The notes: generated by a model from the sequence alone, not told the origin. 64,000 nt of DNA from Brevibacillus reuszeri (GCF_001187725.1 NZ_LGIQ01000011.1:310001-374000); one strand, 5' to 3'; counted from the first letter of the stretch, positions 25,046-34,200 are shown. Translations and numbers: made by a program.

Positions 25046-26383
25046 ATGAGCACGGTTGATCTTAAAGGGGAAGTCCACGATACGTCTGTACTTGCACGAG
25101 CACGGGAAATCATCGAAAACAGTCCTTCGCCTCGAATCGTCCAGGAGGAAATCGTCAACGCGGTAAGCCGCAATGCGATTTGGCGCGGCAGTGAATGCCT
25201 GAATCTTCTGGCTCCGGAAGCCCCAGCCAGCCCGCTTGTTCGTCAGCTTTTGGCGTCAGAGGTAGGCACCCGCGCTGCGGAGGGACACATCGGCTCCCGG
25301 CAAAGATGGTTTGCTGGAACCAAGTACATCGACGAAATCGAAGCCTTGTGTGTCGAGCTGCTAAAAAAGGTATTTCAGGCGAATTTTGCTGACCATCGTC
25401 TCGTCGCCAGCATGATTGGCAACATGACCGTCTACTCCGCTCTGACTCAGCCCGGAGACAAGATCATGACCATCTCCCAGCCATTTGGCGGCCACTCCAG
25501 CAATCGCATGGACGGTCCTGCTGGCGTACGCGGCTTACATATTACTGATGTGCCGATGGACCCGATCGAGCTGACGGTCGACCTGGAGGATTTCGCCAAG
25601 GTAGCCAGACAAGTTCGTCCCAAATTGGTCACTCTCGGTGCGTCCTTGACGTTGTTTCCCTTCCCGCTGAAGGAGATGTCTGCGATCGTCTCGGAATGGG
25701 GCGGAAAAATTTTCTTCGACGGTGCTCATCAGCTCGGGCTCATCGGTGGAGGGCAGTTCCAAGACCCACTGCGCGAAGGAGCTTGCGTCATGACTGGGTC
25801 AGCTGGAAAAACGTTCAGTGGACCGCAGAGCGGCATCATCGTCTGGAACGATCCAGAGCTTTCCGTACCGATTACCGATGCGATCTTCCCTACGCTGGCT
25901 GCCACTCACCAAGTGAACCGGGTCGCCGCTCTAGCCGCTGCCGCCGCAGAATTTCTGGCTTTTGGCAAAGACTATATGGCCCAAATCGCCGCCAATGCAC
26001 AAGCTTTGGGGAAAGCTCTGCATGAACGAGGGATACGCGTATTGGGCGATCATAAAGGCTATACCCGGACGCATCAGGTCATCCTGGATGTCCGCAATTA
26101 CGGAGGCGGATACAAGGTAGCAGAGCGGTTGGCAGAATCCAACATCATCACGAACAAAAATCTGATCCCCGGCGACAATGCGGAAGATTGGGATTATCCG
26201 AGCGGCCTGCGCATCGGAACAACTGAAGTAACCAGATACGGAATGAAAGAGAGCGAGATGGAAATCATCGCAGATCTCATCGCTCGCGGGGTAACCGAAA
26301 AAGACAAGCCTGCGGTGATCAAAGCCAAAGTGCTGGAGCTGCGCAATTCCTTTACCAAGCTACACTATTGCTATCAGGACTAG
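25046..26383 (+). CDS. Serine hydroxymethyltransferase-like PLP enzyme
   Basis: A 445-residue fold-type I PLP enzyme of the SHMT group. Landmarks are EGHIGSRQRWFAGTKYIDEIE (SHMT has EGYPGxRYYGGxxxxDxxE), the PLP-binding FDGAHQLGLIGGG (Asp225, His228) and the Schiff-base lysine Lys255 in TGSAGKTFSGPQSG, which corresponds to the THKTLRGPRGG segment of GlyA. The His before that lysine in GlyA is replaced and overall similarity to GlyA looks low, so it may be an aldolase or hydroxymethyltransferase for another beta-hydroxy amino acid. ATG at 25046 has AGGGGGTAA upstream. It is co-transcribed with the GntR gene and ends at a terminator. Exact substrate unknown. Confidence 0.8.
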   Translation: MSTVDLKGEVHDTSVLARAREIIENSPSPRIVQEEIVNAVSRNAIWRGSECLNLLAPEAPASPLVRQLLASEVGTRAAEGHIGSRQRWFAGTKYIDEIEALCVELLKKVFQANFADHRLVASMIGNMTVYSALTQPGDKIMTISQPFGGHSSNRMDGPAGVRGLHITDVPMDPIELTVDLEDFAKVARQVRPKLVTLGASLTLFPFPLKEMSAIVSEWGGKIFFDGAHQLGLIGGGQFQDPLREGACVMTGSAGKTFSGPQSGIIVWNDPELSVPITDAIFPTLAATHQVNRVAALAAAAAEFLAFGKDYMAQIAANAQALGKALHERGIRVLGDHKGYTRTHQVILDVRNYGGGYKVAERLAESNIITNKNLIPGDNAEDWDYPSGLRIGTTEVTRYGMKESEMEIIADLIARGVTEKDKPAVIKAKVLELRNSFTKLHYCYQD

Positions 26384-26429
26384 ATAGACAAAACGAGAAA
26401 CAACTCTTCCTCCTCTTCCAAACGAAAAT

Positions 26430-26463
26430 CCAGTCTAAAACCACATGACGTGTTTTAGACTGG
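26430..26463. terminator. Bidirectional terminator between convergent genes
   Basis: CCAGTCTAAAAC (26430-26441) and GTTTTAGACTGG (26452-26463) form a perfect 12-bp stem with a 10-base loop between the stop codons of the PLP enzyme (plus) and the M20 peptidase (minus). A/T-rich flanks lie on both sides. Confidence 0.85.
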
Positions 26464-26472
26464 ATATATTTA

Positions 26473-27846
26473 TTACCTTGAAAACTCTCCTAATCGATGC
26501 AGCACATGACAGGTACACGAAATCCCTTTGTAAAACAACTCAACAGTCATGTTCTCATTTGGTGCATGATTCGCCTCATCCGCATTGGCATAAGGAACCA
26601 TTACGGATGGTACCCCGAGAATTTGAGTCCAGACATAATCAGGCAGGCTGCCACCGACACCAGGCACTAGCAGCGGGTCCATGGAATAGGCATTTCTTAC
26701 CGCCTCTACCACCACTTTCACAATTTCCAGTTCAGCCGACGTACGTGATGGCCTCATGTCCCCCTGATGCAAGACCTCTACAGCTGGGGCATGCTTCTTG
26801 ACATGGGTGCATAGCTTTTGGTAAATATCGTCCGGGTCCTGATCAGTAACAAGTCGTATGTCCATTTTCACGCTGGCTTTGGCCGGTATAATCGTTTTGG
26901 AGCCATCTCCCCCGTATCCACTATGGAAGCCACAAATATTGAAGGTCGGTTCCAACGATAACAGTCGATAAAAGGTTTCGGCATCCTCTTCGATATCCGC
27001 GTATCCAATCTGCTCGATCAACTCCTTACGATCAAAGGGCAGCTTGCGAAACAAATCAAGCTCGTAGGTGGTTGGCTGACGGATGTTCTCGTAAAAGCCT
27101 TCAATCAGCACCCTTCCCTGGTCATCGCGCATTGTTTTCAGCAGGTCGATCAGCATCCATGCTGGATTAGGGGCGATATTTCCCAAATTCCCCGAATGAT
27201 GATCCCACTTGGCTCCGTGTGCTACCAGTTCGACTCCAAGAATGCCTCTGACCCCCAGCTCGACGGAAGGTATACCGCTCACATGCATCGGTCCATCAGA
27301 GGTGTAGACGAGGTCACACGCCAAGAGCTCTTTATGCCGCTCAACGAACGACGCGAGATGCGGGCTGCCGTTTTCTTCCTCCCCCTCAAACACCAGCTTC
27401 ACGTTGACTGGCAACTCACCAAAGCTGTCCAAATACGTTTTGATCGCCAGTACCTGCGCCATCAATTGCCCTTTGTTGTCCCCCACCCCTCGGCAATAAA
27501 TCCTCCCATCACGTATGGTTGGTTCAAAGGGTGGTGACTGCCATTCCTCAAGTGGTTCTGGCGGTTGTACATCATAATGCCCATAGATCAAAACAGTAAA
27601 TGGATTCTCTGCCTGCAGCCATTCCCCATAAACAACGGGATGTCCCTCTGTTTCAATCAAGCGGCTCTGTATGCCACTGGCCTGCATCATTTCTTTCAGC
27701 AGCAGGGCACATTCTCTGACCCCTACATTCGTAGTGCTGATGCTTTCTTGTTTGAGCAATGAAAACAATTGCTGCAAATACTGTTCTTTTCGCTCCTTGA
27801 TCAGATCATCGACGATAGCCAAATTCATTTCTATCTTCTCTCCCAT
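26473..27846 (-). CDS. M20-family dipeptidase
   Basis: A 457-residue cytosolic zinc peptidase with the M20 ligands: YGHYDVQPP (His, Asp), GVGDNKGQ (Asp), the catalytic pair in FEGEEENGS (Glu-Glu), TSDGP (Asp) and a C-terminal NADEANHAPNE (His). A lid/dimerisation domain lies in the middle. It resembles the CNDP-like dipeptidases that cut a broad range of dipeptides. ATG at 27846 follows AAAGGAAG by eight bases. It lies 18 bases after an OppF-type gene on the same strand and is the last gene of the first peptide-importer operon, consistent with hydrolysis of imported peptides. Confidence 0.9.
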   Translation of the reverse strand: MGEKIEMNLAIVDDLIKERKEQYLQQLFSLLKQESISTTNVGVRECALLLKEMMQASGIQSRLIETEGHPVVYGEWLQAENPFTVLIYGHYDVQPPEPLEEWQSPPFEPTIRDGRIYCRGVGDNKGQLMAQVLAIKTYLDSFGELPVNVKLVFEGEEENGSPHLASFVERHKELLACDLVYTSDGPMHVSGIPSVELGVRGILGVELVAHGAKWDHHSGNLGNIAPNPAWMLIDLLKTMRDDQGRVLIEGFYENIRQPTTYELDLFRKLPFDRKELIEQIGYADIEEDAETFYRLLSLEPTFNICGFHSGYGGDGSKTIIPAKASVKMDIRLVTDQDPDDIYQKLCTHVKKHAPAVEVLHQGDMRPSRTSAELEIVKVVVEAVRNAYSMDPLLVPGVGGSLPDYVWTQILGVPSVMVPYANADEANHAPNENMTVELFYKGISCTCHVLHRLGEFSR

Positions 27847-27864
27847 CTTTTGCTTCCTTTCCCC

Positions 27865-28830
27865 TCATTCATAAAGATGACAGGCCACATGATGCTCACT
27901 CGTCACTTGCTGCATACGCGGCCTGCTTTCCCTGCAAATCTCCATCACATTCGGACATCTGCCTGAAAAAGCACAGCCACGCGGCGGGTTTGCTGCTGAC
28001 GGCACGTCCCCTTGCAGAATAATTCGCTCCTTTCTCAATCGCGGGTCAGCCACCGGGATAGCGGATAACAGCGTCCTGGTATAAGGATGTAGCGGATTGG
28101 CGTATAATTCTTCGGTCGGTGCTAGCTCAGCCATTCTCCCCAAGTACATGACACCCACTCGATTACATATATGCCGCACAACCCCAAGGTCATGAGAGAT
28201 GAATAGGTAGGTGAGCTGGAACTCTTCTTGCAAATCCTGCATGAGATTGAGTATCTGCGATTGGATCGATACATCCAGTGCAGACACGGGTTCATCCGCT
28301 ACCACGAGTTGTGGTCGGAGGATCAATGCACGTGCGATTCCGATCCGCTGCCGCTGACCTCCGGAAAATTCGTGGGCGTAGCGATCAGTGAACGTATGAT
28401 TTAACCCGCAAACCTCCATGATTTGGCGAATTTTTTCCGACCGTTCCCCTGCATTGCCCAGCCTGTGGGCTTTTAGCGGTTCATCGAGAATCTCTTTTAC
28501 CGTCAGCCGTGGATTTAGCGACGAAAACGGATCCTGGAACACCATTTGAAAATGCTTGCGCTGCTGCCTCATCTCGCTCGCAGTTAGAGTGGACAGTCTC
28601 TTTCCTGCAAAGCTGATTTCACCTGATGTCGGTTTGAATAGCTGCAAAACTGCCCGTCCTGTAGTCGATTTTCCACAGCCAGATTCTCCGACGAGTCCAA
28701 GAGTCTCCCCCTGCCTGATGGCAAAAGAGATATCATCGACGGCTTTCACAACTGTGTTCGTTTTTTGCAGCATCTTCTTTTTGACTGGAAAATGCACCTT
28801 TAACTCTTTGACTTCTACCAGTGGTTCCAC
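27865..28830 (-). CDS. Peptide ABC importer ATPase, OppF/DppF type (importer 1)
   Basis: A 321-residue ATPase: Walker A GESGCGKSTTGRAVL, signature EFSGGQRQRIGIARAL, Walker B LVVADEPVSALDVS, H-loop FISHDLG, and the C-terminal oligopeptide/dipeptide extension with Cys residues (NPPRGCAFSGRCP). The true start is the GTG at 28830 (MEPLVEVKELKVHF), preceded by GGAGGGC; the frame remains open to 29127 only because of overlap with the previous gene. It pairs with the OppD-type ATPase 19 bases upstream. Confidence 0.92.
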   Translation of the reverse strand: MEPLVEVKELKVHFPVKKKMLQKTNTVVKAVDDISFAIRQGETLGLVGESGCGKSTTGRAVLQLFKPTSGEISFAGKRLSTLTASEMRQQRKHFQMVFQDPFSSLNPRLTVKEILDEPLKAHRLGNAGERSEKIRQIMEVCGLNHTFTDRYAHEFSGGQRQRIGIARALILRPQLVVADEPVSALDVSIQSQILNLMQDLQEEFQLTYLFISHDLGVVRHICNRVGVMYLGRMAELAPTEELYANPLHPYTRTLLSAIPVADPRLRKERIILQGDVPSAANPPRGCAFSGRCPNVMEICRESRPRMQQVTSEHHVACHLYE

Positions 28831-28849
28831 AAAATTGCCCTCCGTTCTC

Positions 28850-29818
28850 CTAGGCATAGAGCCAGCATCGGCATGTATGATTTTCTGCGACCTTAACAAT
28901 CTCTGGGTCCTCCTCCAGGCAGCGGTCAAAGACACGCTCACACCGTTCCGCGAAGCGGCAGCCCCTGGTAATTGTCCCCGCTGGCGGTACTTGTCCTTTA
29001 ATCGAATACAAGCGGCTCTTCTTTTCCTCTGTGGAAGGGATGGATAGCAACAGGCCGATGGTATAGGGGTGCTTCGGATCATGGAACAAATCGTCCACGT
29101 CCGCCTCTTCCACGACCTCCCCTGCATACATCACCAAAACGCGGTCGCACATTTCAGCGACTACCCCCAGATCGTGGGTGATCAGCATAATCGCGGTGTT
29201 TTCTTTTGCTTGCAAATTTTTCATCAAATCCAGAATTTGCAGCTGTATAGTCACATCCAGCGCAGTCGTTGGCTCATCGGCAATCAACAGCTTTGGCTGA
29301 CATGCCATTCCGATCGCGATCATAACGCGCTGCCTCATCCCACCGGACAGCTCAAACGGATAGCTATGATAGATTTGCTCGGCGCGTGATATTCCGACGC
29401 GCTCGAGCATCTCGATGGACATCTGCTTCGCCTCTTGCCTCGATGCAGATGTATGCAAGAGAATAATCTCATCGATTTGACGGCCAATCGTAAAAACAGG
29501 ATTCAAGGAGGTCATCGGCTCCTGGAAGATCATCGAGATCTCGTTACCCCGTATGTCCCTCATCTCTTCCTCTGACAATTGAGTCAAATCCATGTGGTTG
29601 TAAATAATTTGTCCACCGGAAATACGTCCGGGCGGTCTTGGAATCAGGCCCATAATGGAAAGGGACGTGATGCTTTTGCCACAGCCTGACTCTCCAACGA
29701 TCCCGAGCGTTTCACCCGAATGAACAACAAAAGAAACGCCGTTGACGACCGTAATCTGATGCTCTTCTTTTGCGAAAGACACCTGTAGCTTCTTGACCTC
29801 TAAAATCGGCTTTTTCAT
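28850..29818 (-). CDS. Peptide ABC importer ATPase, OppD/DppD type (importer 1)
   Basis: A 322-residue ATPase with Walker A GESGCGKSITSLS, signature ELSGGMRQRVMIAIGM (the GMRQRVMIA form is diagnostic for OppD/DppD), Walker B LLIADEPTTALDVT and H-loop LITHDLG, plus the C-terminal cysteine cluster ITRGCRFAERCERVFDRC. The ribosome binding site AAAGGAG is formed by the last codons of the permease gene, so translation is coupled. Works with the OppF partner to power import. Confidence 0.93.
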   Translation of the reverse strand: MKKPILEVKKLQVSFAKEEHQITVVNGVSFVVHSGETLGIVGESGCGKSITSLSIMGLIPRPPGRISGGQIIYNHMDLTQLSEEEMRDIRGNEISMIFQEPMTSLNPVFTIGRQIDEIILLHTSASRQEAKQMSIEMLERVGISRAEQIYHSYPFELSGGMRQRVMIAIGMACQPKLLIADEPTTALDVTIQLQILDLMKNLQAKENTAIMLITHDLGVVAEMCDRVLVMYAGEVVEEADVDDLFHDPKHPYTIGLLLSIPSTEEKKSRLYSIKGQVPPAGTITRGCRFAERCERVFDRCLEEDPEIVKVAENHTCRCWLYA

Positions 29819-29825
29819 CCTGCTT

Positions 29826-31361
29826 CTACTCCTTTAGCTTGGGATCGAGCGTATCTCTCAGCCCGTCACCAAACAGATTGAAACAGACTACAGTCAGCAC
29901 AATGGCAATACCCGGAAAAAAGGTTGGATAGAACAAATTCCGACTGTTGTCTTTGGCTGCACTTAACATCGCTCCCCATTCCGGGGCCGTAATGTCTCCA
30001 CCCAATCCGAGAAAGCTCAGAGCCGCGCCAAGCAGGATCGCTGTGCCGATTCTCATCGTCAAATAAACCATGACGACTGGCAGCATACCAGGTAAAATAT
30101 GCCGCATGATTATGACAAAGTCTTGCACACCAATCGACCTTGCTGCCTCCACATAGGTCATTTGCTTGAGCGATAAGGCACTTCCCCTGACGATGCGAAT
30201 AAAGATGGGAACTGTAAAAACCGCTACGGCGAAAATAATGTTGGCCATCCCTGCTCCAAGCACGGCAATGACTGCAATCGCAAGGAGAATCCCTGGAAAC
30301 GCCAGCAGTATATCTGTCAGGCGCGTAATGATCGAATCGATCCATCTGCCGTAATAGCCGGCCAAAAGGCCAAGCAGCGTTCCAATGATCGCTCCCATCC
30401 CGACAGAGACGAAACCGATAAATAGCGTTTCCCGTGTCCCTGCCAAAACGCGGCTAAAAATATCCCGATTCTGGTGATCGGTTCCGAACCAGTGTAGAAG
30501 AGACGGCTGCTGATGCTTGCTGCTATCCTGCAGCTGGATCTGCATTTGATCTGGAAATATTTGTACGAGTACAGGCTCCTTCAGCTTAGTATCAACTGCA
30601 ACAGGCACAATCGTTGACACAGCCCCCAGTGATACCTTCACCCCGCCAACTCCTTGCGCAAGCGAAGTCACCACCCCATCGCTACTTACCCGCAGCACGT
30701 CTTTATTGGTTGATTCGTACTGAATCTGCTGCTCTTCTTTCTTTTTCTTTCCAGACAAGAACCCGTTATTTTCCTGAGCATTAGAGTTGCCTGTCTTTCG
30801 TAGTTGCTGAAGCTTGCTGCGAATAGGGTCCACACCAACCAGCTTCTCCCCATTGGAAAGCCAAGCCTCCAGCTCAAGCTCAAAAGTGTCTCCCTTTTTT
30901 ACAGCGTCAGTCGGACCGTGCAGAAGCAGCCCGCTGACGATTGGAGCAGAATCCTCCATAGATACGTCCAGCTTGACCTGAGTTGCCACGTTGTCTTTTG
31001 CAATCACCACCATCGTGCTTCCTTGCCCAACAGGCGTAACGCTGACGGAACCACTCACATTACCACTGACAGAGGCAATCTGACGGTTCGCACTTTGCAG
31101 GGTAAGATCAGACAACGGACGCTTCGTTCCATCGCTCATCACTCCGGTAACCTGAATCATCCCGGACATTTCTTTGGCACGATCGATCCCTTTTTCTGCA
31201 TACTGTTCAGTCACTGGCCGATTCGGATCATAGGGAGTGATCCATGGACCTGCAAACCCCACCAGGAAGATACCGATCAATACCCAGAAGGCTGCAACCG
31301 CCATCGTTTGTTTCCTAAACTTCTTGAGAAATAAGTGAAAGGGAGAGTGGGTCTTCTTCAT
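29826..31361 (-). CDS. Peptide ABC permease, DppC type, with Ig-like extracytoplasmic insertion (importer 1)
   Basis: A 511-residue permease, whereas DppC/OppC proteins are usually about 300. The first membrane helix (about 18-43) and TPYDPNRP are normal, and the family core resumes at WFGTDHQNRDIFSRVLAGTRETL (about 290) through SFLGLGGDITAPEWGAML to the end. Between them, about residues 50-280 form an extra extracytoplasmic domain. Two stretches resemble bacterial Ig-like group 2 modules (ANRQIASVSGN...VTPVGQGSTMVVIAK and ESTNKDVLRVSSDGVV...GVGGVKVSL), separated by a Lys/Gln-rich linker. ATG at 31361 follows AGAGGAGC. The insertion would sit in the wall side and could hold the binding protein or peptidoglycan. 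Confidence 0.92.
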   Translation of the reverse strand: MKKTHSPFHLFLKKFRKQTMAVAAFWVLIGIFLVGFAGPWITPYDPNRPVTEQYAEKGIDRAKEMSGMIQVTGVMSDGTKRPLSDLTLQSANRQIASVSGNVSGSVSVTPVGQGSTMVVIAKDNVATQVKLDVSMEDSAPIVSGLLLHGPTDAVKKGDTFELELEAWLSNGEKLVGVDPIRSKLQQLRKTGNSNAQENNGFLSGKKKKEEQQIQYESTNKDVLRVSSDGVVTSLAQGVGGVKVSLGAVSTIVPVAVDTKLKEPVLVQIFPDQMQIQLQDSSKHQQPSLLHWFGTDHQNRDIFSRVLAGTRETLFIGFVSVGMGAIIGTLLGLLAGYYGRWIDSIITRLTDILLAFPGILLAIAVIAVLGAGMANIIFAVAVFTVPIFIRIVRGSALSLKQMTYVEAARSIGVQDFVIIMRHILPGMLPVVMVYLTMRIGTAILLGAALSFLGLGGDITAPEWGAMLSAAKDNSRNLFYPTFFPGIAIVLTVVCFNLFGDGLRDTLDPKLKE

Positions 31362-31378
31362 ACGTCTGCTCCTCTTGG

Positions 31379-32299
31379 TTATTCGTAGCGAATTTGCGGA
31401 TTCACGAGACTATAGCTGATATCAACCAATAGATTGACAATCAGAAACTGGACGGAAAAGAGCAGAATAAGCGCCTGCATCGCCGGATAATCACGAGCAA
31501 GGACGGAATCGATTAAGTACGATCCCAGACCAGGCCAAGAAAAAACCTGCTCGACAACCACCGCTCCCCCCAGCAAGAATCCAAATTGCAGCCCTGTCAT
31601 CGTAATCACCGGAATCAGTGCATTTCGAAGTACATGCGTCCAAATAATGACTGACTCCCTCTGCCCTTTTGCGCGAGCGGTGCGAACAAAATCCTCCTGC
31701 AATACTTCAAGCACACTGGAACGGGTAAAGCGGGCAATAATGGCAGCCACGCCAAATCCGAGCGTAATGGAGGGAAGCAGAAGATGGGCAAACGTGCCGC
31801 TTCCACTCGTCGGAAGCCAGCCCAACTGAACAGCAAAAACTTGCATCAGCATGAGACCGAACCAAAATTCAGGGATGCTGATGATCGTTGTGGTCGCGAT
31901 GATCCCCACACGATCCCAGAGGGACTTGCGCTTCGCTGCAGAATAAATTCCGACAATAAGACCGATGACCAGAGCCCAAAACATGCTGGCAAACGTTAAT
32001 CCCAGTGTATAGAGGAGCCTTCTGCCGATCTCTTCTGAAACATTCGTCTTTGTTTTATAAGAGACTCCGAAGTCTCCCGACAGAATTTGGCTGAGATAGC
32101 GCCCGTACTGCACATAAATAGGATCATTAAAGCCCAGCTTTTCTTTTACTTTCGCGTAAGTGGCCATATCCATATCCGCCCCGTACATGATGCGGATCGG
32201 GTCGCCAGGAGTAAGATGCACAAACAAAAAGGAAAGAACCGAAACGATCAACAAAATGGGAATAATAACCAAAACTCGACTGAAAATATATCTTGCCAT
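31379..32299 (-). CDS. Peptide ABC permease, DppB type (importer 1)
   Basis: A 306-residue membrane permease with the DppB/OppB start MARYIFSRVLVIIPILLIVSVLSFLFVHLTPGDP, six hydrophobic segments, the EAA-type loop RTARAKGQRESVIIWTHVLRNALIP, and the conserved FLLGGAVVVEQVFSWPGLG. Gap to the DppC-type gene is 17 bases. Of normal length, unlike its partner. Forms the importer channel with it. Confidence 0.94.
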   Translation of the reverse strand: MARYIFSRVLVIIPILLIVSVLSFLFVHLTPGDPIRIMYGADMDMATYAKVKEKLGFNDPIYVQYGRYLSQILSGDFGVSYKTKTNVSEEIGRRLLYTLGLTFASMFWALVIGLIVGIYSAAKRKSLWDRVGIIATTTIISIPEFWFGLMLMQVFAVQLGWLPTSGSGTFAHLLLPSITLGFGVAAIIARFTRSSVLEVLQEDFVRTARAKGQRESVIIWTHVLRNALIPVITMTGLQFGFLLGGAVVVEQVFSWPGLGSYLIDSVLARDYPAMQALILLFSVQFLIVNLLVDISYSLVNPQIRYE

Positions 32300-32342
32300 T
32301 CATTACACCTTCTCTACTGAAACTAAAAATGACAGAGGCATC

Positions 32343-33956
32343 CTACTGTTTATAAGCGCTATTCAAGCGGACAGTGTCGAGCGTAACCGAAACATCCGAT
32401 ACCGTTTTTTGCTTCGCGATCACCACATCCGGAACGTACAGGAAAATCCATGGAGCTTCATCCATGATGACTTTTTGTGCTTCGTCGTATTTTTGCCTCG
32501 CCGCGTCGCTGTTTGTCGCTTTCAGTGCATCGTCTAGCAGTTGATCTACTTGTTTGTTCATGTAGAAGCCCGAGTTATTATAGTTTGGCGGCACTCGGTC
32601 AGACGCGAAATTTGGACGCAAGCCCCAATCGGCTTCCGCTGTCCCTGTGCCCCATCGACCGATATACAGATCGGTTCCTTCTCCCGCATCCAGTTTTTCG
32701 AACAGTGTGCCGCTCTCATACGCTTGTACCTCGACCTTGATCCCTACATTTTGCAGCTGGATTTTGATATTTTCCGCGATAGCCACGAACTCAGTAGAGT
32801 TACGCGTCCAGAGCGTCGCCGTGAAGCCATTCGGATAGCCAGCCTCCTTCAAAAGCTCTTTGGCCTTGGCCACGTCATAGGCATAGCTTTGTTGTTTCGA
32901 ATATCCTTTGACCAATGGAGAAAGCGGTGAATCGGCAGCTGTGCCAAAACCGTCAGCGACCTGGCTGATCAACTGTTCTTTGTTCATCGCATAGTTCATC
33001 GCTTGACGCACGCGCTTGTCCTTATACTTGTCCAGTTTTGTATTCATGCCTACGTAGAGCATGTTGAGTGACGGACCCGAATAGACATCCAAACTCGGAT
33101 CAGACCCCATGTTTCGTGCATCAAGTGTCGGCAAGCTCGTCACGATATCTACCTCACCTGCTTTGAGCATATTGACTCTCGTACTTGCCTCCGTCACCGG
33201 CTTGAACTGAATGGATGCGAGCTTTGCCGTTTTTCCTTTATCCCAATAATCAGAGAAAGCTGTCACCTTCACATACTGTCCGTTTTTCCATTCGTGAAAC
33301 TGATAGGGGCCAGTCCCTACAGGATTACGGTCTAAGCTGTAATTCGGGTCATCGAGCTTCTTTTGTAGTTCTTTCTGCGATTTGAAGCTGGCAGACGGAT
33401 GAGCCATATAAGCAACCATTGCAGAGTCTGGTTCATTCGCTGTGACGGTTACCGTATACGGGTCTACAACCGTAATTTCCTTAATGAAGCCAAAGAAGCT
33501 CGCCCTTGCCATGCCATGCTCCTTGTTGCGAACGTAATCCAGATTGTTTTTCACCACCTGGGCATCAAACGGCGTACCGTCATGAAAAAGGACAGCTTTG
33601 CGCAAATGAAAGGTCAGGGACGTAGCATCGTCGCTCCATTTGTAATCGGTTGCAAGAACGGGTATAACCTCACCATCTTCATCCAGCGTAAGCAATCCCT
33701 CGAACATCGTGGACAAAATATGCAGCGTGTTGCTATCCGTGGAATTCCAAGGATCCAGTGAGGTCGCTTCCGCTTCGAGTGCCACCGTTATTTCACCGGT
33801 TCGTTTCGCCTCGGTAGTTTCCTTTTGCGGGGCATTCTCTGGTGCTTCCGCACTGGTTTTCGGTGTTTGACTCGAATTGCTGGTACAGCCCATTAACGTA
33901 GTCGCTGCCACCAACAAGCTGACTGAGAGCAAAATCCACCCTTTTCTCGTTTTCAC
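32343..33956 (-). CDS. Peptide ABC importer lipoprotein binding protein (importer 1)
   Basis: A 537-residue family 5 solute-binding protein. The lipoprotein signal ends TLMGC (Cys24), with an acidic, Pro/Thr-rich tether. Family motifs include SLDPWNSTDSNTLHILSTMFEGL, KAVLFHDGTPFDAQVV, and the hinge region NPVGTGPYQFHEWKNGQYV. GTG at 33956 follows AAAGGGAGAG by seven bases. It is the first gene after a sigma-54-type promoter and delivers peptides (or a related ligand such as nickel or glutathione, which the family also binds) to the DppBC-like permease. Confidence 0.92.
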   Translation of the reverse strand: MKTRKGWILLSVSLLVAATTLMGCTSNSSQTPKTSAEAPENAPQKETTEAKRTGEITVALEAEATSLDPWNSTDSNTLHILSTMFEGLLTLDEDGEVIPVLATDYKWSDDATSLTFHLRKAVLFHDGTPFDAQVVKNNLDYVRNKEHGMARASFFGFIKEITVVDPYTVTVTANEPDSAMVAYMAHPSASFKSQKELQKKLDDPNYSLDRNPVGTGPYQFHEWKNGQYVKVTAFSDYWDKGKTAKLASIQFKPVTEASTRVNMLKAGEVDIVTSLPTLDARNMGSDPSLDVYSGPSLNMLYVGMNTKLDKYKDKRVRQAMNYAMNKEQLISQVADGFGTAADSPLSPLVKGYSKQQSYAYDVAKAKELLKEAGYPNGFTATLWTRNSTEFVAIAENIKIQLQNVGIKVEVQAYESGTLFEKLDAGEGTDLYIGRWGTGTAEADWGLRPNFASDRVPPNYNNSGFYMNKQVDQLLDDALKATNSDAARQKYDEAQKVIMDEAPWIFLYVPDVVIAKQKTVSDVSVTLDTVRLNSAYKQ

Positions 33957-34004
33957 CTGAAATCTCTCCCTTTTGTCATTTAAGTGAAGCTGCTGTTCTC
34001 ATAC

Positions 34005-34020
34005 GCATGATTCATGCCAA
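34005..34020 (-). promoter_or_regulatory. Sigma-54 (-24/-12) promoter of peptide importer 1
   Basis: Minus-strand TTGGCATGAATCATGC fits TTGGCAc-N5-tTGC with GG and GC ten bases apart and two tolerated mismatches. Start would be near 33993, about 37 bases before the SBP start codon. A T-run and a dyad AGCTGC-TAGT-GCAGCT (34032-34047) lie immediately upstream. The divergent gene encodes a sigma-54 activator, which supports the call. Confidence 0.78.
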
Positions 34021-34102
34021 AAAAAAGAGACAGCTGCTAGTGCAGCTCCCTTTTCCAGAACCATTGATAAGCCTTGGTTTTCCCCTCTACTTATCTGTGC
34101 AT

Positions 34103-34180
34103 CAAATAGCTATTTGGTTTATGATAGAGAATATTCGGTTATTTCTCGCGATCATTTTACCCAAACATACCCAAATAACC
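34103..34180. promoter_or_regulatory. Candidate enhancer sites for the sigma-54 activator
   Basis: A perfect 14-bp palindrome CAAATAGCTATTTG (34103-34116) lies about 115 bases upstream of the predicted importer 1 start, an ideal enhancer distance. Related half-sites follow: GGTTATTT (34137-34144) and AAATAACC (34173-34180) form an inverted pair, and CCAAACA occurs near 34161. The same sites lie in front of the activator gene and could serve autoregulation. Confidence 0.5.
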
Positions 34181-34200
34181 AAAAACGAGGGCGAATGCAG

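Noticed and set aside
28831..29127. N-terminal extension of the OppF-type ATPase of importer 1
   Set aside because: The extra residues are translated from the OppD gene in another frame; the ABC domain starts at the GTG at 28830 with a clear ribosome binding site.
34019..34050. AGCTGC dyad with adjacent T-run as a terminator on the minus strand
   Set aside because: The T-run starts several bases after the stem and runs into the -24 element, and no minus-strand gene lies upstream; more likely part of the promoter region.
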